Positions 16,130 to 23,234 of a stretch of 42,960 bases of DNA are shown one piece after another. The first letter of the stretch is position 1; the number at the start of each line of letters is the position of its first letter. Both the position numbers and the translations under genes were made by a program. The notes beneath the pieces are model-generated. The model worked only from the letters and a program-made list of their open reading frames with translations. It had not been told where the DNA came from and did no database searches. Source of the stretch: Desulfovibrionaceae bacterium (GTDB lineage: Bacteria; Desulfobacterota; Desulfovibrionia; Desulfovibrionales; Desulfovibrionaceae). The DNA is taken from the NCBI GenBank assembly GCA_910575755.1, contig CAJTFO010000013.1, forward strand, positions 1-42,960, given 5' to 3'.

Positions 16130-16783
16130 ATGCATAACCATCATATATTTTTAGCATTCTGCCTCGCGCTCTGGTTCTGGCCGGGCACGTCCGCCGCGGC
16201 CGTTGCGCAGGAGGGCGCGTCCGCGCCCTCGCCGTCCCTGTACAATGAGTACAACAATTCCACAGTGTACAACGGCGATGTGTACGTCAGCGACACCGCC
16301 CCCGGCTACAATGGTTTTGCCGGCACCTGGCGGGACCCTGAAACAGGCGATATCATCACCTCGGTCATTGCTCCCCGTCAGCCTTTGCCACAGGAGCAGA
16401 ACGGGCCGCTCATCGTGGCGCCGCAGATATATCCCGGCGGCGGTCAATCCCCCTTTCCGCCGGGAGGCGGCGTCCAGCCGCCCTATCCCCCTGGTCCGCC
16501 GCCGCGGCCCTACCCCGGCCCGCCGCCAGGTTTCCGGCCGGACTGGCCGGGCGCGAGGCCGCCGATTCCTTCCACGCCGGGCTGGCGACCGCCGCAGTAC
16601 CCCGGTTCGCCGCCGCGGCCCTATCCCGGTTTTCAGCCGGGCCAGCCGGGCGTCATGCCGCCGGGACAGTCAACGCCGGGCTGGCGACCGCCCGTGCCGC
16701 GCAACAGCGTTGCGCCGTACATGGGAAGCGGGAACACCATGAACAACAGGGGGGCCGTCGTTGGCGGCGCAAGAGAGCGTTAA
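16130..16783 (+). CDS. Secreted proline/glycine-rich repeat protein
   Basis: 217 residues. An N-terminal signal peptide (hydrophobic residues about 6-22, cleavage near AAA/AVA) leads to a polar region containing NEYNNSTVYNGDVYVSDTAP, then an extended Pro/Gly/Arg-rich tail. The tail holds two diverged copies of a unit of about 35 residues, each containing PPRPYPG and STPGWRPP (DNA near 16,500-16,585 and 16,610-16,690). No enzymatic motif is seen. It is probably an exported or envelope-associated flexible protein. The stop lies one base before the next start codon, so it is translationally linked to the radical SAM gene, although no functional link is obvious. Confidence 0.7.
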   Translation: MHNHHIFLAFCLALWFWPGTSAAAVAQEGASAPSPSLYNEYNNSTVYNGDVYVSDTAPGYNGFAGTWRDPETGDIITSVIAPRQPLPQEQNGPLIVAPQIYPGGGQSPFPPGGGVQPPYPPGPPPRPYPGPPPGFRPDWPGARPPIPSTPGWRPPQYPGSPPRPYPGFQPGQPGVMPPGQSTPGWRPPVPRNSVAPYMGSGNTMNNRGAVVGGARER

Positions 16784-16784
16784 G

Positions 16785-17789
16785 ATGCGAGCCATGCTCT
16801 GGGAATCGCTGGAGGACGAAGATGTGCGCTGTCGCCTGTGCGCACATGCCTGTCGCCTGAAAAAAGGCGGCAAGGGACTGTGCGGCGTACGGGTCAACAG
16901 CGGCGGGGAGCTGGTCTCCATGGTCACGGACGTTGCCACCAGCGTCCAGATGGATCCGGTGGAAAAAAAGCCCCTTTATCACTTTCTGCCTGGCAGCAGA
17001 ACCTTTTCCGTGGGCAGCGCGGGCTGCAATTTTCAGTGTCGCTTTTGCCAGAATCACCAGATCGCCCGGGTGCCGTCCAGCGGCGTGGTGTCCGGCAGGC
17101 GCGTCACGCCGGACGCGCTGGTGCGTCTGGCCGAAAACCAGCACGCGCGCAGCATGGCCTTTACCTATAACGAGCCCACGGTTTTTTTCGAGCTGCTCTA
17201 CGAAACCGCCGGCCTGGCCCAGGCTGTGGGGCTGCGGGTCATTCTGGTCAGCAACGGCTTTATGGGCGGGGACTTTTTGCTCTCCCTGCGCAGTCGGGTC
17301 AATGCCATCAATGTGGATCTGAAATCCTTCAGCGATGATTTTTATCGCGAGTACTGCGGGGGCCGTCTCCAGCCCGTGCTGGACAACCTCAGGGCCATCA
17401 GGGGCATGGACTGGTGGCTGGAAGTGACCACGCCGGTCATTCCCGGCTGCAACGACAGCACAGCCGAACTGCGCGACATGGCCGCCTTTGTGCATGACGA
17501 ACTGGGGCCGGATACGCCCTGGCATCTCTCGGCTTTTCACGGGGCCTGTCGCATGGCCGGTCATCCCTCAACGCCCTTGCCTGTGCTGGAAAAAGCCTGG
17601 AGCATCGGTCGGGAAGCGGGGCTGCATTTTGTGTATATTGGCAATGCCTCCAGCGCCGTGGGCGGCACGACCTTTTGCCCGACCTGCGGCGCTCCCGTCA
17701 TTGAGCGCCGTGGCTGGCGCACACGGCGGCTGGGAACGGCGGGGCAATGCCCCTCCTGCAAGGCGACCTTGCCCGGAGTCTGGAAGTGA
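16785..17789 (+). CDS. amrS: AmrS-like radical SAM protein
   Basis: 334 residues from the ATG at 16785; a TTG eight codons earlier overlaps the previous gene and has no better signal. The radical SAM cluster motif is C81-x3-C85-x2-C88 (CNFQCRFC) within a partial TIM barrel. The N-terminal extension carries four Cys (CRLCAHAC, GLCGV), and a C-terminal pair of CPTC/CPSC motifs looks like a small zinc or Fe-S knuckle. This is the pattern of the AmmeMemoRadiSam radical SAM enzyme, related to pyruvate formate-lyase activases. FTYNEPTVFFE (about 126-136) and PVIPGCND (about 219-226) are also characteristic. The usual Memo and AMMECR1 partners are not in this window. The substrate of the family is uncertain. 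Confidence 0.85.
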   Translation: MRAMLWESLEDEDVRCRLCAHACRLKKGGKGLCGVRVNSGGELVSMVTDVATSVQMDPVEKKPLYHFLPGSRTFSVGSAGCNFQCRFCQNHQIARVPSSGVVSGRRVTPDALVRLAENQHARSMAFTYNEPTVFFELLYETAGLAQAVGLRVILVSNGFMGGDFLLSLRSRVNAINVDLKSFSDDFYREYCGGRLQPVLDNLRAIRGMDWWLEVTTPVIPGCNDSTAELRDMAAFVHDELGPDTPWHLSAFHGACRMAGHPSTPLPVLEKAWSIGREAGLHFVYIGNASSAVGGTTFCPTCGAPVIERRGWRTRRLGTAGQCPSCKATLPGVWK

Positions 17790-18289
17790 TCCTGGTCTAT
17801 ACCGGCAACGGCAAGGGCAAGACCTGCGCCTGTGTGGGGCAGGCCGTGCGCGCCCTGGGGCGGGACATGGCCGTGGCCTTCGGCCAGTTCATGAAGCGGG
17901 ACGGCCAGGCCGGGGAACAGCGCCTGCTGGCGCAATGGCTGGGGCCGCGCTTTCTGGCCGGGGGCGCGGGTTTCTTGCGTCGTGAAGAGGAGCGCCCGGC
18001 CCATCGGGCCGCCGCCCTGCGCGTGCTGGCGTGGGCGCGCGCCCAGCTGCCGGAGGTTCAAATGCTCATTCTGGATGAAACGCTCTACGCGTTGCACGCG
18101 GGCATCCTGACCAGAGAGGAAGTGGAGGCGCTCATGGACTCAGCCCGCGCCGTCCGTCGGCATCTGGTGCTCTCCGGTCGCAACGCGCCGGACTGGCTGG
18201 TGCGGGAGGCGGATCTGGTCACGGAAATGGGCGAGAGCAAACATCCCTGGCGGTCGGGCGTCACAGCCGCGCCCGGCATTGAATTCTGA
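17786..18289 (+). CDS. cobO: Corrinoid (cob(I)alamin) adenosyltransferase, CobA/CobO type
   Basis: 167 residues if the GTG at 17786 is used, which overlaps the amrS stop (GTGA) and gives MILVYTGNGKGKT at the N-terminus. An in-frame ATG at 17747 would add 13 residues and overlap amrS by 43 bases. The P-loop is GNGKGKT (residues 7-13), the reversed-orientation Walker A typical of CobA. MLILDETLYALHAGIL (about 93-108) is the Walker B region and LVLSGRNAPDWLVREADLVTEM follows, matching the family LTGR..P..L...ADLVTEM pattern. The enzyme transfers the adenosyl group from ATP to cob(I)alamin, making adenosylcobalamin. Its translational coupling to a radical SAM gene may be incidental. Confidence 0.92.
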   Translation: MILVYTGNGKGKTCACVGQAVRALGRDMAVAFGQFMKRDGQAGEQRLLAQWLGPRFLAGGAGFLRREEERPAHRAAALRVLAWARAQLPEVQMLILDETLYALHAGILTREEVEALMDSARAVRRHLVLSGRNAPDWLVREADLVTEMGESKHPWRSGVTAAPGIEF

Positions 18290-18296
18290 GGTTCGC

Positions 18297-18851
18297 ATGC
18301 CCTCATATGCCGTGTCCTCCCGGCCTTTCCTGACCATTTATGTGGCCGGTTCCTTCAAGCACAAGCATGGCGTGCGCCTGCTGGGCCGCGAACTGCGTTC
18401 CCTGGGGTGCCGCATGCTGGACTGGACGGAAAAAGCCGTGCCCCCGCCGGGGCTGACCCCGGCCCAGCGCCGCATCTGGATGGATACGGATCGGGACGGC
18501 GGACAGGTCTATGCCTTTTGCCGCAACGCCTGTCTTACGGCGGATCTGGTCATTTACTACGGCGCGTCCGGTCAGGACGCGGGCGTGGAAGTGGGGCTGG
18601 CCGCCGGGGCCGGTGTGCCGGTGCTGGGCATACGCGGGCCGCTGGAAGGGCCGGGCCTCATGCTGCATGGGGCGGTCTGCCTCTGGGTGGATGGCGCTGA
18701 AGAGGCGCTGAACCTGGTGGAACGGGTGCTGGCCCATGCCGGAACAGGCTGGGCCGCGCTGGAGAATGAAGCGGATGGGGCCGTCCGCCGCCTGGGCGAG
18801 GCTGTGCGCCGCCGTTGCGCGGCCGGACAGACGCCGCCCCGCAGCCAATGA
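18297..18851 (+). CDS. Nucleoside 2-deoxyribosyltransferase-like protein
   Basis: 184 residues from the ATG at 18297, which has GAGG just upstream and lies seven bases after cobO. An in-frame TTG at 18279 is less likely. TIYVAGSFKHKHGVRLLGREL near the N-terminus has the AGSF loop seen at the start of the nucleoside deoxyribosyltransferase-like Rossmann fold. ADLVIYYGASGQDAGVEVGLAAGAGVPVLGI (middle of the protein, quoted in part) has the Glu-containing helix start that supplies the catalytic or base-contacting residue in that family. The C-terminal third is a helical tail. It may act on nucleotides or be a sensor of them. Family membership is by pattern only, so the activity is uncertain. Confidence 0.6.
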   Translation: MPSYAVSSRPFLTIYVAGSFKHKHGVRLLGRELRSLGCRMLDWTEKAVPPPGLTPAQRRIWMDTDRDGGQVYAFCRNACLTADLVIYYGASGQDAGVEVGLAAGAGVPVLGIRGPLEGPGLMLHGAVCLWVDGAEEALNLVERVLAHAGTGWAALENEADGAVRRLGEAVRRRCAAGQTPPRSQ

Positions 18852-18854
18852 ACG

Positions 18855-19496
18855 TCAGGACGCGTCAGGCATGGCCCTGGTCTGCGCCGGAGCCGGGGAG
18901 GGGGGCAGCTCCCGCGCGTCCATGCCGTCCTGTCTGGCTGTGCCCGCCGGCGGTTTGCCCGAACGCTGGGGCAGCATCAGATAGCTGGTCACTGAGGTCA
19001 CGCCCTTGACGTTGCGGGCGGTGCGGATGGCCAGCTCTTTTTCGGCATTGTCCCTGGCCACGCCCAGCAGCACTATGCGTCCGGCATTGACTTCCGTATC
19101 AATGCGGGTGGAGGACAGGCCCTTGGCCCCGATCAGATCGGCGCGCAGCGCGGTGGCCAGAGACAGGTTGCCGGTGTCGCTTTTGGCCGGGGAGAACCAG
19201 TGCGGCGTCACGGAGCGCGGCTTGTAGCGGCGGGCAATGGCCAGAGCCTTGCCCTGCATGTTCCGGGGCACTTCGCCCACCAGAAAGACGTTGCCATAAT
19301 AGGAATAGACGGCAATGGCCCAGCCGTCGCTGAAATGTTCATTCATCAGCGCGGTTTTGATGTTGGTGGCCAGGGCTTTGTCGTCCGTAATGGTGTCCAT
19401 GAGCCGCTGGTCGTCATAGAGACCATAGGCGCTGTAGGCGCAGCCGTTGAGGGCCGCCAGGGCGACCAGCAGCAGAACAAGGGCCAGACGTCGCAT
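18855..19496 (-). CDS. BON-domain lipoprotein
   Basis: 213 residues. The signal peptide ends in a lipobox (ALNGC, Cys at residue 19), so the protein is lipid-anchored, probably in the outer membrane. Two BON domains follow: one around residues 35-105 with [16 protein letters not shown] and [14 protein letters not shown], and one around 112-175 with [14 protein letters not shown] and [14 protein letters not shown]. The tail is Pro/Ala-rich. The layout resembles DolP (YraP), which supports outer-membrane integrity, and OsmY. It lies 18 bases downstream of murA on the same strand and is probably co-transcribed. Convergent with the gene ending at 18851. Confidence 0.85.
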   Translation of the reverse strand: MRRLALVLLLVALAALNGCAYSAYGLYDDQRLMDTITDDKALATNIKTALMNEHFSDGWAIAVYSYYGNVFLVGEVPRNMQGKALAIARRYKPRSVTPHWFSPAKSDTGNLSLATALRADLIGAKGLSSTRIDTEVNAGRIVLLGVARDNAEKELAIRTARNVKGVTSVTSYLMLPQRSGKPPAGTARQDGMDARELPPSPAPAQTRAMPDAS

Positions 19497-19514
19497 GATT
19501 CCTCCTCGGCGCGG

Positions 19515-20765
19515 CTACTCGGCCTCGCGCCGGATGCGTGCGCCCACGGCGCTGAGCTTGTTCTCAATGCGCTCGTAGCCGCGGTCCAGATGGTAAATGC
19601 GGCGCACCTCGGTGACGCCGCGGGCTGCCAGACCGGCCAGCACCAGCGAGGCGCTGGCCCGCAGATCCGAGGCCATGACCGGCGCGCCGGTGAGGCGGCT
19701 CACCCCGCGCACCATGGCCGTGTGCCCGGAAACCTTGATCTGCGCTCCCATCCGCATCAGCTCCAGAACGTGCATGAAGCGGTTTTCAAAAATGCTTTCC
19801 TCCACCACGCTGGCCCCGTCGGCCAGACACATCAGGGCCATGATCTGGGCCTGCATGTCTGTGGGAAAGCCCGGATAGGGCTGCGTGCTGATGTCCGTGC
19901 CGCGCAGCGGGCAGCCGCATTTGGCCAGCACGCCGTCGGGCGTGACCGTGATGTCCATGCCCATGCTTTGCAGTTTGAGAATCACGGCCTCCAGCTCGGT
20001 AAAGGGGCAGTGGCGCAGCAGCAGTTCGCCGCCGGTGATGCCGGCGGCCACCAGAAAGGTTCCGGCTTCAATGCGGTCGGGCATGATGGCGTATTCCGCG
20101 CCGCGCAGGCCGTTCACGCCCTGCACGCGGATGCAGCTTGTGCCCTGACCCTCGATGCGCGCGCCGCAGGCCAGCAGAAAATTGGCCAGATCCACCACTT
20201 CCGGTTCACGGGCCGCGTTTTCCAGAATGGTTTCGCCTTCGGCCAGGGCGGCGGCCATGAGCAGATTTTCCGTGCCGCCCACCGTGGGCAGATCAAAGGT
20301 GATGTGCGCGCCCTTGAGCTTGCGGCAGCGGCCGATGATATAGCCTTCTTCCAGCTCGAAGCGCGCGCCCATCTGCTCCAGGCCCTTGAGGTGCTGATCC
20401 ACGGGACGCGCGCCGATGGCGCAACCGCCGGGCAGGGCCACGCGGGCCTGGCCGATGCGCGCCAGCAGCGGCCCCAGGCAGAGTACCGAGGCCCGCATGG
20501 TGCGCACCAGGTCGTAGGGGGCTTCGGGCAGCAGAGCTCCCGGCGTGGCCTGAACCCGCTGTTCCTGATAGGAGCAGGGACAGCCCAGCATGTCCAGCAG
20601 CCTGAGCGTGGTGTGAATGTCGCGCAGATCCGGCACGTTGGTGAACGTGACCGGCTCGCTCAGCAGGATGGATGCGAACAGAATGGGCAGGGCCGCGTTT
20701 TTGGAACCGCTGACGTCGATGCTGCCGGTAAGGGGCACGCCGCCTTCAATGATCAGCTTGTCCAT
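19515..20765 (-). CDS. murA: UDP-N-acetylglucosamine 1-carboxyvinyltransferase
   Basis: 416 residues from the ATG at 20765, which has GGAG upstream; the open frame extends further 5' but without homology. MurA makes the first committed peptidoglycan step, adding enolpyruvate from PEP to UDP-GlcNAc. K22 (GSKNAALP) and the fosfomycin-target Cys at position 115 ([11 protein letters not shown]) are both present at the same numbers as in E. coli. Later motifs include [34 protein letters not shown] (about 165-182), [10 protein letters not shown] (about 231-240) and [11 protein letters not shown] (about 301-311). Cys115 predicts sensitivity to fosfomycin at the target level. BON lipoprotein gene follows. 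Confidence 0.96.
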   Translation of the reverse strand: MDKLIIEGGVPLTGSIDVSGSKNAALPILFASILLSEPVTFTNVPDLRDIHTTLRLLDMLGCPCSYQEQRVQATPGALLPEAPYDLVRTMRASVLCLGPLLARIGQARVALPGGCAIGARPVDQHLKGLEQMGARFELEEGYIIGRCRKLKGAHITFDLPTVGGTENLLMAAALAEGETILENAAREPEVVDLANFLLACGARIEGQGTSCIRVQGVNGLRGAEYAIMPDRIEAGTFLVAAGITGGELLLRHCPFTELEAVILKLQSMGMDITVTPDGVLAKCGCPLRGTDISTQPYPGFPTDMQAQIMALMCLADGASVVEESIFENRFMHVLELMRMGAQIKVSGHTAMVRGVSRLTGAPVMASDLRASASLVLAGLAARGVTEVRRIYHLDRGYERIENKLSAVGARIRREAE

Positions 20766-20872
20766 ATGTCTCCGGGACTTGTTGGGACGGGACGACCGTC
20801 CGTGACGGGAAAACTCCGCCAGCGTAGTTTTTTTTCTAAAGAAAATCCAGAATTGATCTTCAGAAAAATCGC

Positions 20873-20901
20873 TTGCCAAAAAAGCGTATTTTGCGTAAGA
20901 G
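20873..20901 (+). promoter_or_regulatory. Promoter of tRNA-His
   Basis: TTGCCA (20873-20878), 17 bases, TAAGAG (20896-20901), 11 bases before the tRNA. It is a reasonable vegetative promoter, divergent from murA. Confidence 0.45.
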
Positions 20902-20912
20902 ATTACTTCCGT

Positions 20913-20989
20913 GGCGGAAGTAGCTCAGTTGGTAGAGCACCTGGTTGTGGCCCAGGTGGCCGTGGGTTCAAGTCCCATCTTTCGCCCCA
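20913..20989 (+). tRNA. tRNA-His (GTG)
   Basis: Cloverleaf with acceptor GCGGAAG/CTTTCGC, the extra 5' G at position -1 paired with C73 as is specific to tRNA-His, D arm GCTC, anticodon loop centred on GTG, T arm GTGGG/CCCAT (with GTTCAAG loop) and encoded CCA. Confidence 0.97.
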
Positions 20990-20997
20990 CAAATTTG

Positions 20998-21030
20998 CCC
21001 CGCGTCCGCTGTGTCATGACGCGGGGTTTT
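20998..21030 (+). terminator. Terminator after tRNA-His
   Basis: CCCCGCGTC (20998-21006) pairs with GACGCGGGG (21018-21026), followed by TTTT. It separates the two tRNA genes, though read-through into tRNA-Pro is possible because only four bases remain before it. Confidence 0.75.
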
Positions 21031-21034
21031 CGTT

Positions 21035-21111
21035 CGGAGCGTGGCGCAGCTTGGTAGCGCACCTGCTTTGGGAGCAGGGAGTCGAAGGTTCAAATCCTTT
21101 CGCTCCGACCA
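21035..21111 (+). tRNA. tRNA-Pro (TGG)
   Basis: Acceptor CGGAGCG/CGCTCCG, D stem GCGC, anticodon stem CCTGC/GCAGG with loop TTTGGGA (anticodon TGG), T arm GAAGG/CCTTT with TTCAAAT loop, and encoded CCA. Confidence 0.97.
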
Positions 21112-21118
21112 ATATTTC

Positions 21119-21150
21119 AAGCCCTTACGACAAATGCCGTAAGGGCTTTT
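21119..21150 (+). terminator. Terminator after tRNA-Pro
   Basis: AAGCCCTTACG (21119-21129) pairs with CGTAAGGGCTT (21138-21148), followed by T residues. A very similar hairpin follows tRNA-fMet at 35399. Confidence 0.85.
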
Positions 21151-21183
21151 CGTTTGGGCACATACTGACGGGCACACTGTTGT

Positions 21184-21218
21184 AGAGCTTTTATCTGATG
21201 AAATCAGGTAAATGCTCT
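21184..21218. repeat. Palindromic intergenic repeat, copy 1
   Basis: AGAGC at the left end and GCTCT at the right, with TCTGATGAA and GTAAATGCTCT shared with the copy at 33154. It lies downstream of tRNA-Pro and in the gap before the convergent ogt gene. Confidence 0.5.
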
Positions 21219-21293
21219 GCTGGCCGCGCAAGCGGACAAGCGGAATGAGCGGAAAAACCACGCTTTTTCCGCTGAGCCGGTCGCTGGCGCGAC

Positions 21294-21785
21294 TCAGAAA
21301 CTGCCCTCCAGACGCAGCAGGCATTCCTTGACGGGCAGCCCGCCGCCATAGCCCACCAGCCCGCCGCGAGCTCCGATGACCCGGTGGCAGGGAATCAGAA
21401 TGGCAATGGGATTGCGGTTATTGGCCATGCCCACAGCCCGGCAGCCTCCCGGGCAGTCCACAGCCTCGGCAATCTGCTTGTAGCTGCGTGTTTCGCCATA
21501 GGGAATGCCGCTCAGCGCCCGCCAGACCTTTGTCTGAAATGGCGTGCCCCGCGGCGCCAGGGGCAGGTCGAAAATTCGCAGACGGCCCGCCAGATAGGCC
21601 TCAAGCTGGCGGCGGGCCTCGCGCAGCAGCGGCGTTTCCTCGCGGATGGCATCCGCATCCGCCGTCGGGAGGGAGCTGACGTCAGCGTGCTTGCGGCTCA
21701 GATGTAGAACCAGAATGCGCTCATTCTCCTCCACCAGAGACACGCCGCCGATCAGGGGCAGTTCATAGCGCTGCGCGTATTTCAT
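21294..21785 (-). CDS. ogt: Methylated-DNA--protein-cysteine methyltransferase
   Basis: 163 residues from the ATG at 21785, which overlaps the stop of the upstream MFS gene (ATGA). The C-terminal domain has the MGMT fold signature FQTKVWRALSGIPYGETRSY (about 83-102), the Arg finger helix GGCRAVGMANNRNP, and the alkyl-acceptor motif PCHRVIG with Cys133. The enzyme removes O6-alkyl groups from guanine by irreversible transfer to this Cys. The N-terminal ribonuclease-like domain (1-75) is normal. Translational coupling to an MFS efflux-type transporter is visible. Confidence 0.95.
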   Translation of the reverse strand: MKYAQRYELPLIGGVSLVEENERILVLHLSRKHADVSSLPTADADAIREETPLLREARRQLEAYLAGRLRIFDLPLAPRGTPFQTKVWRALSGIPYGETRSYKQIAEAVDCPGGCRAVGMANNRNPIAILIPCHRVIGARGGLVGYGGGLPVKECLLRLEGSF

Positions 21786-22999
21786 GCGGAGGTTCCCCGC
21801 GCGCGAGCGGACGCCCCCGAGGAGAGCAGAAAGGCGAACAGCATCCCCAGCAGCGCCACCAGGCCCAGACACTGGATGGCGCGCGGCAGGCCGTGATTAT
21901 CGGCAATCCAGCCCAGACAGGGCGCGGCTATGCCGCCCATGCTGGTGGCCAGGCCCAGGGTAACGCCCGAGGCAAAGCCGATGTTGCGGGCCAGCAGCTT
22001 CTGCCCCAGCACCACCAGAGAACTGAAGGGCGCGTAAAGCACAAAGCCCAGAAAGGGCAGCAGGGCGCAGGCCGCGTAAAGATTGTCCGCCAGGCTGAAG
22101 GCGAAAACCACCGGAACCATGAGCACAAAGGCCAGCCGGATGATCCTGATGCAGCCGTAGCGGTCGGAAAGCAGGCCGCCGATGATGTTGCTGATCACCC
22201 CGCAGGTGCAGAATACGGTAAGCGCCACGGCTCCGGCGGCCTTGGACTGCCCGAAGCTGTTCACCCAGTACAGGGGAATAAAGGTGTTGAACCCCACGAA
22301 AAGCGTGGACCGGGCCACAATGGACACCATCAGCTTGAAAAATTCCCGCCAGTTGTTGACTCCGGGCATGTCGGCCCCGGCGTCCGCGCTGTCCGCCGGA
22401 GCGCCGGAACCCGGAACGGAGGGCGCGCCGCCATCTGGAAAGTTTTTTTTGAAGCCGCTCATGTGCGCGATCTGCCAGAGCAGAATGGCGGACATGCAGA
22501 CGGCTATGCAGGCAAAAACCGCCGTGCCGCCCATGCCCCAGAAGCCCACGCAGCCTGTGACCAGCAATGGCCCCAGCACAAAACCGCTGTTGCCGCCGAT
22601 GGAAAAGATGCTCAGGCCCATGCCCTTGCTCCGGCCGGAAACCTTGTTGGCAAAGCGCGCGCCTTCGGGATGGAAAAGCGCCGCGCCAATGCCGCTGAGC
22701 GTGATGGCCGCGAAAATGGCCCAATAGTCGCTCATGAAGCCCACAGCCGCCAGACCGCACCCGGCCAGCAGCACGCCCAGGGGGATAAACCAGGGTTTGG
22801 AGAAACGATCCGCCAGCCAGCCGAACAGTGGCTGGATAATGGACGACAGGCAGGAAAAGGCGAACATCAGGCCGCCAGTGGCCTGATAGCTCAGACCGTA
22901 GCTGGCCCGCACAAAGGGCAGCAGCGCGGGCAGAGCGCCACCGTTGATGTCGCAGGAAAGATGCCCCAGCGAAAGGAGAAGAATTTTCTTTTTGTCCAT
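21782..22999 (-). CDS. MFS transporter, FSR (fosmidomycin-resistance)-like
   Basis: 405 residues with about 12 membrane helices. The N-terminal LLSLGHLSCDINGGALPALL (helix 1) is typical of the FSR subfamily, as is FGWLADRFSKPWFIPLG (motif A after helix 2) and GIGAALFHPEGARFANKVSG, the conserved 'FHP' loop. A hydrophilic central loop of about 40 residues (PDGGAPSVPGSGAP) lies between helices 6 and 7. Members export fosmidomycin or other small compounds; the real substrate here is unknown. The stop overlaps the start of ogt. A single promoter region lies in the 235-base gap 23,000-23,234, which contains no gene and only an AT-rich GCGAAAAA/TTTTTCGC hairpin (about 23,145-23,167). Confidence 0.85.
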   Translation of the reverse strand: MDKKKILLLSLGHLSCDINGGALPALLPFVRASYGLSYQATGGLMFAFSCLSSIIQPLFGWLADRFSKPWFIPLGVLLAGCGLAAVGFMSDYWAIFAAITLSGIGAALFHPEGARFANKVSGRSKGMGLSIFSIGGNSGFVLGPLLVTGCVGFWGMGGTAVFACIAVCMSAILLWQIAHMSGFKKNFPDGGAPSVPGSGAPADSADAGADMPGVNNWREFFKLMVSIVARSTLFVGFNTFIPLYWVNSFGQSKAAGAVALTVFCTCGVISNIIGGLLSDRYGCIRIIRLAFVLMVPVVFAFSLADNLYAACALLPFLGFVLYAPFSSLVVLGQKLLARNIGFASGVTLGLATSMGGIAAPCLGWIADNHGLPRAIQCLGLVALLGMLFAFLLSSGASARARGTSA

Positions 23000-23234
23000 G
23001 CCCGGACGCTACACCAAAGACCGGGCAAATCCAAGCCGGGATCAGCATGACGGGTCATTGAAAAGAGGCGAAGCACGCTACGCCCGGCGTCTCATTGCAA
23101 AAATTCCTCGCATACTCATGCGAAGCGTCTTTGCAGAATCCTCCGCGAAAAAAACGTCGTTTTTCGCCAGGGAACCCGGCTGCACCGCCGGCAGACCACC
23201 CTGTTTCAAGTGCGCAATGCCCTGACAGCCCTGC

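Noticed and set aside
19200..21185. A 661-codon open frame running opposite murA and through both tRNA genes
   Set aside because: It is antisense to murA and translates tRNA-His and tRNA-Pro, so it cannot be a real protein gene.
23145..23167. AT-rich hairpin GCGAAAAA/TTTTTCGC as terminator of the large sensor gene
   Set aside because: The stem is mostly A-T and lies about 70 bases beyond the stop without a distinct T tail; too weak to list as a terminator.
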